From Ciona savignyi (lineage: Eukaryota > Chordata > Ascidiacea > Phlebobranchia > Cionidae): a DNA stretch of 64,000 nucleotides. Below the pieces are notes generated by a model. That model had not been told where the DNA came from and did not search any database. It saw only the letters and a program-made list of their open reading frames with translations. The stretch is taken from the NCBI GenBank assembly GCA_000149265.1, contig CH003412.1, positions 1,439,808 to 1,503,807 on the forward strand, given 5' to 3'. The translations under genes were made by a program, and so were the position numbers. Positions 26,901-38,569 of this stretch are shown piece by piece. The number at the start of each line of letters is the position of its first letter. Within the stretch, counting starts at the first letter, position 1.

Positions 26901-27999
26901 AAAGCTTATACAAAATTATATTAGAGAGAGACCTTGTTTTTGTTTTGTCAAATTTTTTATTAAAAATGTAAGCGGTGTGATTCCGCGGCTATGTGCAGGT
27001 ATGTGAGAAATATCTCCGGCTAGGTATTTTTACGCTCACCCTATCCCTTGTGACGTTGATTCGTAAGTGAGGTTGTTTCTCCTCCTTCCGCGAAAAATCT
27101 ATATCATAACGAGCAATCCATTGCATTAAATTGCATTCCACTGTCAGTTTACAGACACATGGTCAGGAATAGATGCTAGAACTAATGATTAAATGCGGAT
27201 CAAACTAGCTTCGCCATACATAAATAGAAACTTAAGGTGCGCATTAAATATGCGACCCTATACGCGATTTACAGATAGACATTGCCGTGTTTCTTTTCTA
27301 TAAAATACAATGTAATGGGAGTTGTGCGGTAAATCTACACGGTTCGACATATTTTTCCAGTTGTTTTTGTTGCAAAATGCCCGCAAGCGGTGTCTTTGTT
27401 ATTGGCGACGGATAAACAAGCATTGAATTGTTTGTTTTTTCACCGCATGAAAGTGGAAAGCGATGGAAAATGTCACCATAAAAGTATCTCCAACCAATTT
27501 TCCAAAAGTTTCTTTTTTGTTCTTTATAAGTATGGGACCGAAACTCCAAGTGTTGAAACTCTGCCGATAACTGACACCTGATCTTGGTAAACAGCAGATA
27601 TTGTCTTAGACACGAACAGCGGATTTCTTGTTAAATGTAGCCATAGCTTGAAGATAGGCAAGCGCAACAGGTTATGGAGAAATTGCTCTCTGCTCGTCAA
27701 TAAGTAACTCCGGCATTAAGCGCAGATATTTTGCTTTTTTCCCCAACACCTGGATAAATCCAAATATCATCGACTTTTAAATATATTAACGGATGGTTGA
27801 AAATTCTAAAAACACTTCTACTCGTTTTACTTGAATGGTTGGCCATCTGTATACATTTTATCACGAATATGTGCCGTATATCGTTTAAATATTTATAATA
27901 ACCATAGAAAGAAAGCACGGGTGGTTGGAAAGTCGGAAATTATTTTTAAAATCGAACGACTTTTGTCGACGAGATTTTTACCCCACCAAGACATCGCTT
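20965..27999. other. Proximal Irx upstream region
   Basis: No coding gene is visible. A GC-richer island with CCTGTCAATCGA and CCAATC words lies at 21430-21560. A perfect CRE is at 22961-22968. A segment near 23640-23950 carries several TATC/GATA words and an open frame of 98 codons of unremarkable composition. A G8 run lies near 24876. The island at about 25780-25900 is another regulatory candidate. The remainder is AT-rich. Confidence 0.45.
22961..22968. promoter_or_regulatory. CRE palindrome TGACGTCA
   Basis: A perfect CREB/ATF site about 5.3 kb upstream of the Irx start codon. It is seen directly; its activity is unknown. Confidence 0.3.
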
Positions 28000-28261
28000 T
28001 CTCGCTTTTTGTCTAGCCTTTTTTTAGCCCTCTTTTTCTTTCGTTTTTTTGCGACTCCTTATTGGTTACCGCGGAGAGTAATTAAATCAGATCAATGCCG
28101 AAGTAGACATTCCGACGATAGCCTTAACAGTGCTCTTTGTAAGTCTTTCATAAGTGCCAGTAAGGTTATACCATTACAGGTTTAGAAGTATGTTATTTCC
28201 GATCGCCTGGAAGAGTTTAATAAAAGTTTGTCACAGTAAACGCTAAACATGTGTATTGCAG
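28000..28261 (+). promoter_or_regulatory. Likely Irx promoter and 5' UTR with small intron
   Basis: A pyrimidine-rich tract (about 28000-28060) precedes an inverted CCAAT box (ATTGG at 28061-28065). A strong donor TTT|GTAAGT follows at 28138/28139, and a clean acceptor GTGTATTGCAG ends at 28261, giving a putative 123-nt 5' UTR intron 45 bp before the Irx ATG. The acceptor could instead receive a spliced leader by trans-splicing, which Ciona is known to use. The transcription start cannot be placed from sequence. Confidence 0.4.
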
Positions 28262-28305
28262 GATTAAGAAGAAGACTGGTTTTAAATAATACAGTTTGTT
28301 AAAAA

Positions 28306-31300
28306 ATGCTTGTTGCTCAACCTCTTGATGTGGGCTTAAACAAGACCGGAGCTCACGCCCGACGAATCAGCACTTATTCGACGGGAGAAGAATTCTTTGT
28401 TCCCGGCCAAACACAAGCTGATTATTCGGGGGTGACAATGTTTCCGAGCCAGACTGTACCGCCGTCTCGAGGCGCGGTGTCTAATTACTGCTCAGGTCCC
28501 TCAGGTATAAGGCCCGGTATGCCACCGACGGAATATGGATCTCCTGGTGTCAACCACACGCCCTATTACTCATCAAACGTAAGAATAAAATGAATTAGCT
28601 CGCAAGCTTGGACGCTTTTTTTGTTTTGTCGGCTGCAATCAAACTATCAAGTTTAGAAGTATTCGGTTTCGCTTTATTCCTATACAGATGATTAAATGTT
28701 AATAAATATGTTTATCAGCATATAAATTAATGTGAATTTAAAATTTTAACAAAATAGAACTTTTAAAAATTGCTTGAAATACGGTTCGTTAAAAGCACAA
28801 GAGTAATCGAAATTTTCCTTAACGCCACATCGCCCACTAGCGGCAATTAAATATAATTCTTTGTTTGCAGGCAGCCACATTCGAATCGACGATTGATACA
28901 GTAGACACTTGGCCATCCAGAAATTTCAACCACCAGCGTTACACCCCATATAACTACGGCTCCCATTACTCCTATGACGGGTAAGTATTTAAGTATATAT
29001 TCTAATAATATTTTTTAGTTAATTTTAGACCCCCATCGCAACTTAATTCGTGCAGCGGTTAACGATCCTATCACAAACGATGGCAAGCAGCATGTTGCTT
29101 AATTTAATTGCGTTTCATTAATAATTCACGACCCTAATCGAGTTATAAAAAATGAACGTTTGCGAAATTTACAAGTGGATCATTGTAAGATTTACCCTTT
29201 CAAAAATTAAAAGTTGGACGTAGTGTTACTTTTCCCATCCCATTTTGACGTAAGATATAACACAGTGTAAGTAGCAATATAGATGCGGTTAAAAACTTTC
29301 TGTTTGACATGTTTACCGTCGTTTGGTTGAATGGCCACACGCTTACACTGTAAGCTATAGTAACATCAAGAAAAGATAGCGACAAGCGTCATACTTACGG
29401 TCGCCGAACCCGCTGTTATCGCTTCCCAACTGTTTGTTTTGTTGTCTGTCGCATATCAAGGCAGGTTCTTTCAAATGTGGTGCCATCGCAATAACAGATA
29501 AGGGTGAATCTAATGAGCAACCGACCGCGTTTTTGATACCATCACTGCAGTCAATTTGCGATCCCATAGAAGTAATTACGTTCTAGTGACGTTTAACACA
29601 AGACACCACTAAGCCTCCACTTTTTTACGATACCAAAGTTTCTTACAACACCCACCCGAAACAATTTCCGGGACGCCCACCTCTTTAATTTCCGACCACG
29701 CAATTTTCTCTTATACCACAGTTACTAATGTCTTGTTAGCCTCCACCAATATAATTCCAACGCCATATAGCATACGTGGATGTGTATTGAGTTATATTTA
29801 TTTTAGGGTGAGTTGTCTGCAAAGTAACAAGAATTATTTACTTAACGTCAATTCATTTAATGTGATGTTTATTTTTAAGGAAAATTGGCAACATTTTTTT
29901 TTTACGGTTTTAGATACTCGCAAGAGATGAACGATCCATCAGGTAACAGAAAAAGTGCGACTCGAGAATCGACCAACACGCTAAAAGCATGGCTCCAGGA
30001 ACACAAGAAGAATCCCTACCCGACCAAGGGCGAGAAAATTATGTTAGCCATCATTACTAAGATGACTCTGACGCAGGTACCTATCATCTTAAAAAGTATT
30101 CCTAATTATGGTGTAACAAACTTTAAACAATACATTTTCGAAGGTGTCTACATGGTTCGCCAATGCTCGTCGCCGCCTCAAGAAAGAAAACAAAATGACC
30201 TGGGTGCCGAAAAATCGCTCTAACGAAACCACGTCGAGTGACAAGAAAGTCACCACTGACACCAATGACGAAACTGCAAGCGACACTGATGACTTCGGTA
30301 GGCTACGCTTTATTATATATTTAAAATTTTATTTAAAAATGAAATCATTTTGTTTATTACTCGGGGCACATAACAGTTTTTTTTCGATGATGGCAACGAA
30401 TTCGTAGCCACAACTGTTGCAAAGTAAATGTTTATTTAATATCATTAAACAATTGTACTAGCTATGCAGTTTTAATCGAAAACATAATTTTTAAATAAGT
30501 GATTTTATTCACAGATATAAACCCAGACACGAACGACTTTCACAAAATGGCCAACCAGTTGTCTGATTTGACAAACACCAAGAGTATTTCGACTGAACCG
30601 CACAATTTGTCTGCGCAGCCAAGTGGAACGAGTCTTGTTTCTAGTCCACGTCAAAGCTCCTCAATTTATCAAAGTTTAGCGGGTACTGCAACACATACAC
30701 AATCACTTTATTGTTCCAAATCCATCAAAAGTGAGTCAAATTGGTCGCCCATCAATGAAAACGGAAATGCTTCTTCGTACTCAAACAAATGTGTGGAAAA
30801 TCCTGCCGATTCTCAACTCAATCTCCCTTCGTCGTTTCGTGCATCGTACAACAGCGACAATTTTTCCTCGATGAGTCGTCAACAGCAAACTTCGTCGGTG
30901 GTGAGTCCTGCCTTGATGAGCTGCGCAGAACTACCAGGCAGAGTAGTTGAATGCAGATATCCGTCCGTGCAAAATTGGGTGGATGGAGTTTACAACACCA
31001 CCATTCCGGCAACCCCAGAAACAGAAACGGCCGCATGCCATGCGACTTCAGTGGAAAGAAGAAACTCAATGGATGGAAGGATTGACGAAAGATTACACGG
31101 AGTTTCTTCACCTTTGCCCGACTACCACCACCAACAGTTTCAATGCAAACAATACACGAATGAGCCAATGCAGTCTTACAACGGTTATCAATCTTCTGAC
31201 AATTTTACCAACAACATACAAACCTACCATAGACCGATGCATAACCAAGCGACGCCCTATCCACTTCCCGACCAAAGCATTAATTCCGTTCACTATGTGA

Positions 31301-33261
31301 ATCAGCAGCGTGTTCCCCTGCAGCATGCTTCAGCTCATATTAACAGTGACTTCTCTTATAATGCGACATCTTTACAAGTAACCCCCTCGTCTGCCTCGGG
31401 AAGTTCACCCGCCTCACGGCAACTCTGCCAGGGTGAATCGTCGGTGGCGACTCGACACATCCCTTCTTCCTATCACGACGGTAGTGGGATGGTGGTCTCG
31501 GCGTCGAACTCGAGCGCTTTTCACGGCAATTATTACAACATGAGCGGTGACCACGGAACTGGCTCGAATCTCATCAACACTTGCTCCCCGAAATACAACT
31601 TGCCGATGGACTTTCCTGTCCAACAAGACAATTTATATTCCACCGGTACGGTACATGCCATTTTGTTTATAATTGAAATTAAAACATCGTATTTACAAAA
31701 ATATTGTTCGCGTTTCAGATCCTTCAAACAGCGCTACAGTACTGCAAGATAACAAAGGCACCATCGGGTACGTGTAAACCTATTTTAATGTCTTTTTTGA
31801 TTCGGTTCCTTTATGCAAGACCTGTTCCGACTGCTATTTTGTAACATACATCTGTAAGGACTGTGGCGCTCTGTCATGCTCATCAGTTCTGTGCGTCCAT
31901 ACATCATTTACTCGAATATTTGATGTCAAATCAGCGCCTCTGATTGCGCTGCTTAATTCAAGATGTGCGAACGCCAAACTAGCATCGTGTGATTAATCTT
32001 GATATGAACGAAAATCGTGGCTCATCAGTTAATCAGTTGCACCACAGTTATTTTGCAATGCGTCTGCTTATTATATCATCCTTTTCATCTAAATGGAAAA
32101 ATGTTTACCATAAACAGGTTTGATGTTTATATCAAAATTATGTTCAACGTAAAAGCAAACGGCGACACGCAATTCGATGCTTTCAAGTGGTGATAAAATC
32201 AACGCAGCGGTGCACTTGCCCGGTCACCGGGCTAATTAACGAGTTATCATATTCTGACGTAACCGCATTCCATCATGACACTATGACGTCACAGTAGGCG
32301 AATGATTGATCCGGTTTAGTAAGTCACTGCTACTCTGCGCTTTTCGTGTCCGCATACTTGCTCGTTGATTGCGGTTCCACCCATCGTCTTCGATGGTGCC
32401 ATAATCTCAGTATAAACAAACAATCGTCGCCACGTCAATGTTGTTGCTTGTTGTAGATCGACAGTCTTAGGCCTGGTGTAGGCATACACGGCGCACCCAG
32501 TCATGCATCCTGCCGCACTTGCTTACTGTCGTGATAAGATACTTAAGTTAGCAGCTGGTAAACTTCCCCGAAATAAGAAAGTTTGTTTGTGTTCCGATTA
32601 AAACCGCGTCACCCATGTCATGATAGTATATCACGAATAATTTCGAGATTTCCCAATTAAAAGACCGCTGGATCTATGTACTCTTATAACCGGTAGCGCG
32701 TTGGTTAATGCATTTTATGTCATCGTCATTGTGGTAAACTGCTGGTACAGTACAACCTATTCACACAAAAAATTATTTCCTTTACAGTGCTTGCATACCT
32801 TCAGGAGCTCAGTGCAAACCGAAGATAATGTCCAAGCTTCTCGCAAGGTGACAGCACAGAGCGCATCTTCCGCTTTGCAATATGCTTTTTTAATCGAGGT
32901 AAGTTTGATTTGAAATAAATATTGGTAAGAAAAAACAACAAAACAATATTAACTCAGAACGTAAATGTTTTAGTATTTTTGAATTGGACAGTAATAAATA
33001 GTTTTATATCAAATTTTATAACGAGTATTTTGCACTTTAACACACCGTTCGCTTTCATCTATCCTTTGGGCTTATATTCAATACGATGTATGTATTTATA
33101 AATGATTGTTTTAAAACTATCACAATCTTTAACTAGTGCAAAAGGTTTTGTTTCTTACTTTTTGTTTCTTAAAAAATGATGTCCCAACTTTGTACTTAAC
33201 CTTCTTCTGTCCACAGATATTCATTGATGAGCCCGGAAACTCCGGAATATTTCCTTTTTAA
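28306..33261 (+). CDS. Irx: Iroquois-class TALE homeodomain transcription factor
   Basis: DNA-binding developmental regulator acting in the nucleus. Exons, all phase-consistent: 28306-28578, 28871-28980, 29914-30076, 30144-30297, 30515-31645, 31719-31767, 32805-32898, 33217-33261, encoding about 672 aa. The TALE homeodomain spans about residues 139-201. It has the three-residue loop extension region ([17 protein letters not shown]) and recognition helix [20 protein letters not shown], which is diagnostic of Iroquois proteins. The homeobox is split between homeodomain positions 44 and 45 (TLTQ|VSTWF). An acidic/Ser-Thr stretch ([13 protein letters not shown]) follows, then a long Ser/Gln/Asn/His-rich tail typical of Irx proteins. 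The ATG at 28306 is the first in frame after the acceptor. The last three small exons are predicted from splice phase alone, and reading through the 31645 donor would instead end at 31752. Exon 5 could also hold an IRO box, but I cannot point to one. Which tunicate Irx paralogue this is cannot be decided here. Confidence 0.93.
31768..32804 (+). other. Irx intron 6, candidate intronic enhancer
   Basis: This is an intron of about 1 kb between two small predicted exons. It has a GC-richer core at about 32150-32500 containing TGACGTAAC, a perfect TGACGTCA at 32284-32291, and GATTGATCC. The opposing open frame of 62 codons inside it is not convincing. I read it as regulatory DNA, by inference only. 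Confidence 0.35.
32284..32291. promoter_or_regulatory. CRE palindrome TGACGTCA (intronic)
   Basis: A perfect CREB/ATF site in Irx intron 6, with a second CRE-like TGACGTAA about 30 bp upstream. The pairing makes this copy more interesting than isolated ones. Function is not shown. Confidence 0.35.
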
Positions 33262-33445
33262 CTTCTGCCGTTTAACTTTTTTGACCGTACTTTTTATTTT
33301 CTCGCTTTGGCACTTTTTGCCAATACAAACGTACTATTCACATTTTGAAACACATTTTGATCTAGTTTTTCAATGCAACCTAATTATGCCTGATATGTAT
33401 ATTGATAACGACGAATACGAAAAATGAGACGTAGAAGATGTTTGC

Positions 33446-33451
33446 AATAAA
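33446..33451 (+). terminator. Irx polyadenylation signal AATAAA
   Basis: A canonical AATAAA lies 185 bp after the Irx stop codon and only 37 bp before the stop codon of the opposing TPR gene. A reverse AATAAA (TTTATT at 33293-33298) serves the opposite strand. The two mature 3' UTRs are therefore predicted to overlap by about 150 bp. Confidence 0.6.
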
Positions 33452-33487
33452 AAAGTACTATAAAAAGAAAAAAAACAACGTAATTCA

Positions 33488-36453
33488 CTACGAAAGTGAT
33501 TGTAACCGTTTCTTGCAACTAGAAATGCAATCTTTTTTAGACTCTTCGTTTCCCCAATCAAGGGCAGACTCGTAGACTTTTAGCGCTGTTTCAAACGAAG
33601 TTTTAGCGTGTTTGTATTCCATAAGCCTTCTGTAGGCAGAGCCAAGGTTGTTATAGCAAATGCCAAGAACATTGTACAATTGGGCATCATTGCCAAACGC
33701 TTTTCGCATAGCCTCAATAGCTTGCTTGTGTATCTGAATTGATTTGGTGTAGCTTCCCAGCTGATTACAACAATACCCGAAGTATTTAAGGCACCAAACC
33801 ACCTGTCGAGCCTTGAATTTGTCATCAACGTCAGTTATGTTTTCTACCCGTCGATAGATGTCACCAAAGAGCTCAAAAATTTGGTTGGTAGCCTTGGGAT
33901 GGGAATACGAATGATCTGTCCCGTCACTGACATGTTGCATCGCACCCGCAACTTCAACCAACTCAAACATTCGATTATTGGGGTCGTCAATACACTCCGT
34001 GCTTTCCACACAGTATCTCAATATTTTCACTCCCAAACCACTCAAATCGAATCGAGATAAATTTCTTGATAGTAACCTCAGCTCATCAATAACACGCATG
34101 CGGTGAGAAAGCGAAGTTCCGCTTACCAGTTGGTCGATTAATTGAGTCACGTCTGTGATATCTTCCCGTCTGAGTCTGCATCTGATAATGTTTATTTTAA
34201 CACGCAGAAGCAAGACGCCTGTGGCATAAGGGAGCAACTTTTCCAATACTCTTTGGCACTCCTCATATTTCTTCTGGTTAAAATATTCGATAGCAAAGGC
34301 TAAAATACAAAATTACTGCGTTAATTGAAATGGTTACAAAGTTTAGTAGCCTACTGCTAGAACGACATGAAAATTATCTCAGTTTACCAAAGAATTCTTC
34401 TTGTGTCTCTTCAAACGTTTCGTTTGAAACGGGTGAATTATATGAGCATTTCCCGTTCTGCTTTTCCTCGTTAGAAGTCTAAAATAAAGTTGCATCTTTA
34501 AAAAGTAAATTTAAACATTATCTAACAATGTTAAACTTAGACGGTAAAGGGTATAAGATAGTCCTAATTCAATACCATTGCTCATGAGAACACAATAAAC
34601 TAAAATGGTGATATCCTTTAGGGGGAAAGTGGGACGACACGGGCAATTATTTTCTCATATAAACCATTTGCCATCAGGCTAGAAAGTATTATATTTTTTA
34701 AGGGAAAAAAAGAATATATAAAGATATATTATAAAATGCGTATTATAAGGCACATACCAATTTGAATTACTAAAAGTAGGCATTGGTTAAAATATAATTT
34801 CTGCCCAAACGGGCCACCACTTATTCCTATAAATGTGTTTAAGTCAAAACGGACCAATATTGACCATTTAAAATGTGTTTATTTTTAATCCAATTTTATT
34901 TGGTAGTGACTTTTGTGCAAAAGACCATATAGAAAAGCCTTATTTTAAATAAGGGTTTAAATAATATCAAAAATTATTTGGGGCTTATCCATCAAAGTTA
35001 TTTTTACATATTTTTTTAATTTCCTTTTACATATAGCATAACATACCGGCATGTTTATAATTTCGTTTTTATTTCTATTGTTCAAACGTCGTTTTAGGGA
35101 AAGCACCCCAAGTCGTCTGTTTTTTATACAATATACAAACCTAGACTGCGTCTAAAATAGTTAGAAAGCGTTGGTTTTAGTTGTTTGATTATTATTCGAT
35201 GCGCATTCTAACACCTATTGTAGTCTAGCAGTCTTAATTTGCGGTTACTTGTCACTAAAACATCCACCTGCTTTAACAGTCACCGGACAATAAAGTTGAA
35301 CAGCGCGTTGCCCTGGCCTATACAGACGAGTTTTACTGCCCAATCCCCTTACTTGCGCCACTCTGGCTCATGCCCAATTTAAAAAGAGGTGTAACATATA
35401 CATAGGATAGGATAGGATTTTCATGTTTATCCCCGTAAATGGGAAAACCAAAGGGGTTAACACACGGGCAATCGTCAGATCACCTCCCGCCCACCGTCGG
35501 GTTACCGAAGCTATTGCAGTGTGTTGTGTATGGAAAGGTTCCTTCAATTGGGTAGAACCCATCAATCCGCTGGGTCCGTAAAGTGCCTTGCCAAGGACAC
35601 AACCGACTAGCTAGCGACCAATTTCGCACCTGCAACCTTTCGATTGAAAGGCGACGCACTTAACCGCTAGACTTGCGGACCGCACCACATATCGTTTTTT
35701 TATAACTGTTAATTAAGACCGGTTAATACGAACCGGTATTTTTAACTGTCGCTTCTATTCTAAACAGTTTTTTATTTACATTTTTAAACCCAAAATAACA
35801 TTTTCGCAACTGGAGGGCCAAAAGAAACCGGAAACTTAAAAAGCGTGTGTGGTCACTTGGTTAAAGTAATTGATTCAATTACCGTTTTCTATACAAAAAC
35901 GTTTTTAGTGATGAGCCCATAATGGCTTTGAAATTTTCCCGTTTTAATAAATAAGAAAATAAAGTGAATGTACTCTTCGGCTATATCTAGATATCTAGAT
36001 GACTACATATTTTAATTAGTTACCTGTATAATGGTAGAAATGTCAATGCAATGCTTCTCGTTGTTTATATAGAATGTAATGTGAGAACCAGGCTCCGCAG
36101 TTCTTTCGGTCGTGCTGTAAAAAGGACGTTCAGCTAACATCCAGATTATGCTTTGTTTGACAGGTTTTCCCCGTTTTCTAACCAATAAGCAAACACTCAG
36201 CGAAAATACACTCCACAAAACAAATATTATCGATAAAGTATGAGCATCAAATTACCAATTATGACAGCCGATAACGATGGATTGAAATATAAACATAGTC
36301 TATAGTCGAAAACCATGGCCACCTTTTTGTTCCATGTACAATAATATCATCTACTTCAGACGCTTTACGTTCTTTCGTATACGCGACATTGGTGAATTCC
36401 AGTTCGCTAGAACTCGCCTTCCTGGTACTTACACTTAACACTTCAAACGCCAT
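33488..36453 (-). CDS. TPR-repeat protein with N-terminal hydrophobic segment
   Basis: Five exons with consistent phases: 36433-36453, 36256-36299, 36024-36210, 34388-34478, 33488-34299, giving about 384 aa. The first three exons encode a hydrophobic stretch at about residues 8-35 (MFIFQSIVIG then VFSLSVCLLV), which could be a signal anchor or membrane segment. The C-terminal 110 residues contain at least two tetratricopeptide-like helix pairs, near residues 281-315 and 325-360 (YNVLGICYNNLGSAYRRL followed by A..SFETAL.VYESA). TPRs mediate protein binding. I do not recognise the orthologue. Intron 3 is about 1.5 kb and hosts a SINE and an older repeat. The 5' exons are less certain than the two TPR exons: the alternative is a start inside the 36259-36453 frame (MAFEVLSVST...). 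The gene is tail-to-tail with Irx. Confidence 0.65.
34618..35140. repeat. Possible old DNA-transposon or repeat relic
   Basis: Within the TPR-gene intron, related words recur around an AT-rich middle: GGGGGAAAGTGGGACGACAC on the left, ACGGGCCACCACTTATTCC and AAACGGACCAATA inside, and AACGTCGTTTTAGGGAAAGC on the right. They are not a clean terminal inverted repeat, and no target duplication is visible. Family assignment is not possible by eye. Confidence 0.25.
35398..35692 (-). mobile_element. tRNA-derived SINE, near full length
   Basis: The element is on the - strand. Its head starts near 35692 with GTCCGCAAGTCTAGCGGTTA, whose TAGCGGTTAAGTGCG part resembles an A box; GGTTGCAGGTGCG may be the degenerate B box. 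The body includes GTCGGTTGTGTCCTTGGCAA and AAGGCACTTTACGG, a central motif common in invertebrate tRNA SINEs, and it ends in a tail of TCCTA repeats (35399-35417). The copy at 47020-47165 shares the central motif. It lies in intron 3 of the TPR gene. The name of the family (for example Ciona Cics-1) needs a library search. Confidence 0.7.
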
Positions 36454-37451
36454 TATAGATAACAGCTTACATCTACACTACAACAGCACTCCCTAATATC
36501 TCCACAAGCAGTTTGTGTAACATCGTTAATTTGAACCTACGTGCAAATAAATTCCAACGTGTTTTTTCTGCTGACTAGACGCTTTATTTATTTAGCAAGC
36601 AAATTGAAATCTATAGCCTCTTTTTTTAAATTACACGATTATAATTACAGGTTCTACATGTTCACTAAGTGAACAACTAATGTTTAAATGTAGCACAAAA
36701 CAGTGCACAAATGTTGCAATAAAGTAAAAGGTTACACATTAACCTGCATTGTGTGGTGTGGTGGTAAAAACACTATTCTCGTAAACTGTGCCAGATCCAC
36801 AATAACGAAGTAGTTAAATCAACCAAATTCCAACGCAGTGGGTGCATTGAATCCGCGCTTACTCAAGTGCTTCATTCGCTTTTCGCGTAACTGATGAACC
36901 TTTCATACTAAGTTTTGACGGAGATTGGAATTCTCATTCTTTTGAGGTGGCGTGAAAATAACTTACCAAGTTACCTTCGAATAAATCAACCACTACCATT
37001 TCTGTTATCGCCTATCATGTAATTGAAATAATATATGTAAACATAGATACTAAAAAATAGTTTTCAATATATAGCTTATTTTTCTAGCAACCCGATTATT
37101 TAAGTTATACCGGCCTTAGTTGTTACACAAGGATAAAAATTACCATGTGCTATTAACCAGGGATTATGAGAGCACTAATAGGCGCGTACTTGCATTGGCG
37201 TCCAGAATTACTGATTTAAAATACAAATTTCATGTTTATAGTATGCATTTGTAAACAACGTATATTCTGAAATGGGTAGCAGCAGTTAACAATTTATATA
37301 AAATAATATACAATTTACATCGTCAGTAATTGTCTAGGATGAATAAGATTTAAACCAAACAACATGTATTTTAGATTTGGAATGTTACATAAAGGTTTTT
37401 TAAGTGCACCTTGTACCACATTGACGGCAACATTATGCTTTAACCTTGAAT
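36454..37451. other. Intergenic, TPR gene to PYM1
   Basis: AT-rich DNA between the 5' end of the TPR gene and the 3' end of PYM1, both on -. I see no gene, RNA or repeat. The TPR promoter should lie just right of 36453, but no TATA or CCAAT box is obvious. Confidence 0.4.
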
Positions 37452-38569
37452 TTAACAAGATTCTAGTTGATTTAATTCATTTACAAATTCTTGTCGTTTA
37501 CGAATTTTTTCCAGTTGAGTTTTGTCTGGATTTGATATGACACCGGAATCAATTTTCGCTTGTAATTCATCTATTTGGCGAATTTTCTTGTTAAGATTTT
37601 TAATCTTTTTAGCCACATCATCAACTTTAAAATTCGATAGGGTGTGGTTAGAACTTGATACCTTACAAAATTCCATTTTTTCTGATAACTCTGAAATATC
37701 TTTTTCTCCCTTCACAAGATCAGTGTACTGCTGTTGGATCATGACTTCTGTTTGTTCATTTTTCTTTTTCTGTCTTTGTTCTTTTCGCTTAAGGTTCTTC
37801 TTTGCCCCTTTGCTGAGAGGAAGATCAACATGACCAGATATGTTGGAACTTAAGCCAGGCACAGTCTTCTTTGGAGCACTTTGAGTAAGGAAGTCGGGGC
37901 TAAGTCCTGGGCAAGCTGGAGCTAACCGGCGGTTACGGGCAGAAGAAGTTTCATACCTACATGCAAAACATTTTTGGTTGAAAAGTAGTTTAAATGGGGT
38001 CACAGCATATTTTACCAAATTAGTCTGTAAGTAAGCACTAAATATAGCTGTCTTGGCTTTTATTTCTGGTATTATTTATTAGGGTTGCTATATGTATGTA
38101 TCAGGGTTGTGGAAGTACACAGAAAAATAACTTTTATGGACTTATACCAGTGTGTGATACATCTGGTTACATCATGCAAAAGAAAATTACTTTGGATTAT
38201 CTGAGAACTCATTATGCCTGTTTATGTGTAAAGCTTCACACAAGAATTGTAAAAAGGAGGAAACACCCTACATTTTAGGAAGGAGCTAAATTGCATCAAT
38301 GTGGGCATGTCTATATACATAGATTTTACTTAAGCACTCTAACGAAAGAATTATTACCTTTTTACATCTTCTTCTGGTACATAACCTTCTTTCACTCGTT
38401 GTGCTTTTCTCCATGTGCCATCTGGTCTTTGGGTTGCAGGGATGAAAGCAACCCCTGGGAACATAATAAAGTCAAATTTTATCTCATAAATAACAAAAGT
38501 ATTACCTCTTTCATCACGCACTATTCCGGTAGCTTGTGATATTTTAAGATTATGCTGTTGATCGTTCAT
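37452..38569 (-). CDS. PYM1: PYM1, partner of Y14 and Mago
   Basis: PYM1 binds the MAGOH-Y14 heterodimer and the ribosome, and removes exon-junction complexes from translated mRNA in the cytoplasm. Three exons with consistent phases (38506-38569, 38358-38454, 37452-37956) encode about 221 aa, close to the vertebrate length of about 204. The N-terminal Mago-binding block is intact: [24 protein letters not shown] (about residues 27-50), split by a 51-nt intron just before it. PGLSP-like motifs follow, then a basic Lys-rich helix ([20 protein letters not shown]) and a C-terminal coiled region. The ATG at 38569 is chosen because upstream in-frame codons are non-ATG. A 3' splice acceptor (TTTGTTGCAG ending at 38622) lies just upstream in the 5' UTR. 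Confidence 0.92.

Noticed and set aside
30818-31326. Open frames on - inside the large Irx exon
   Set aside because: Shadows of the Irx coding frame.
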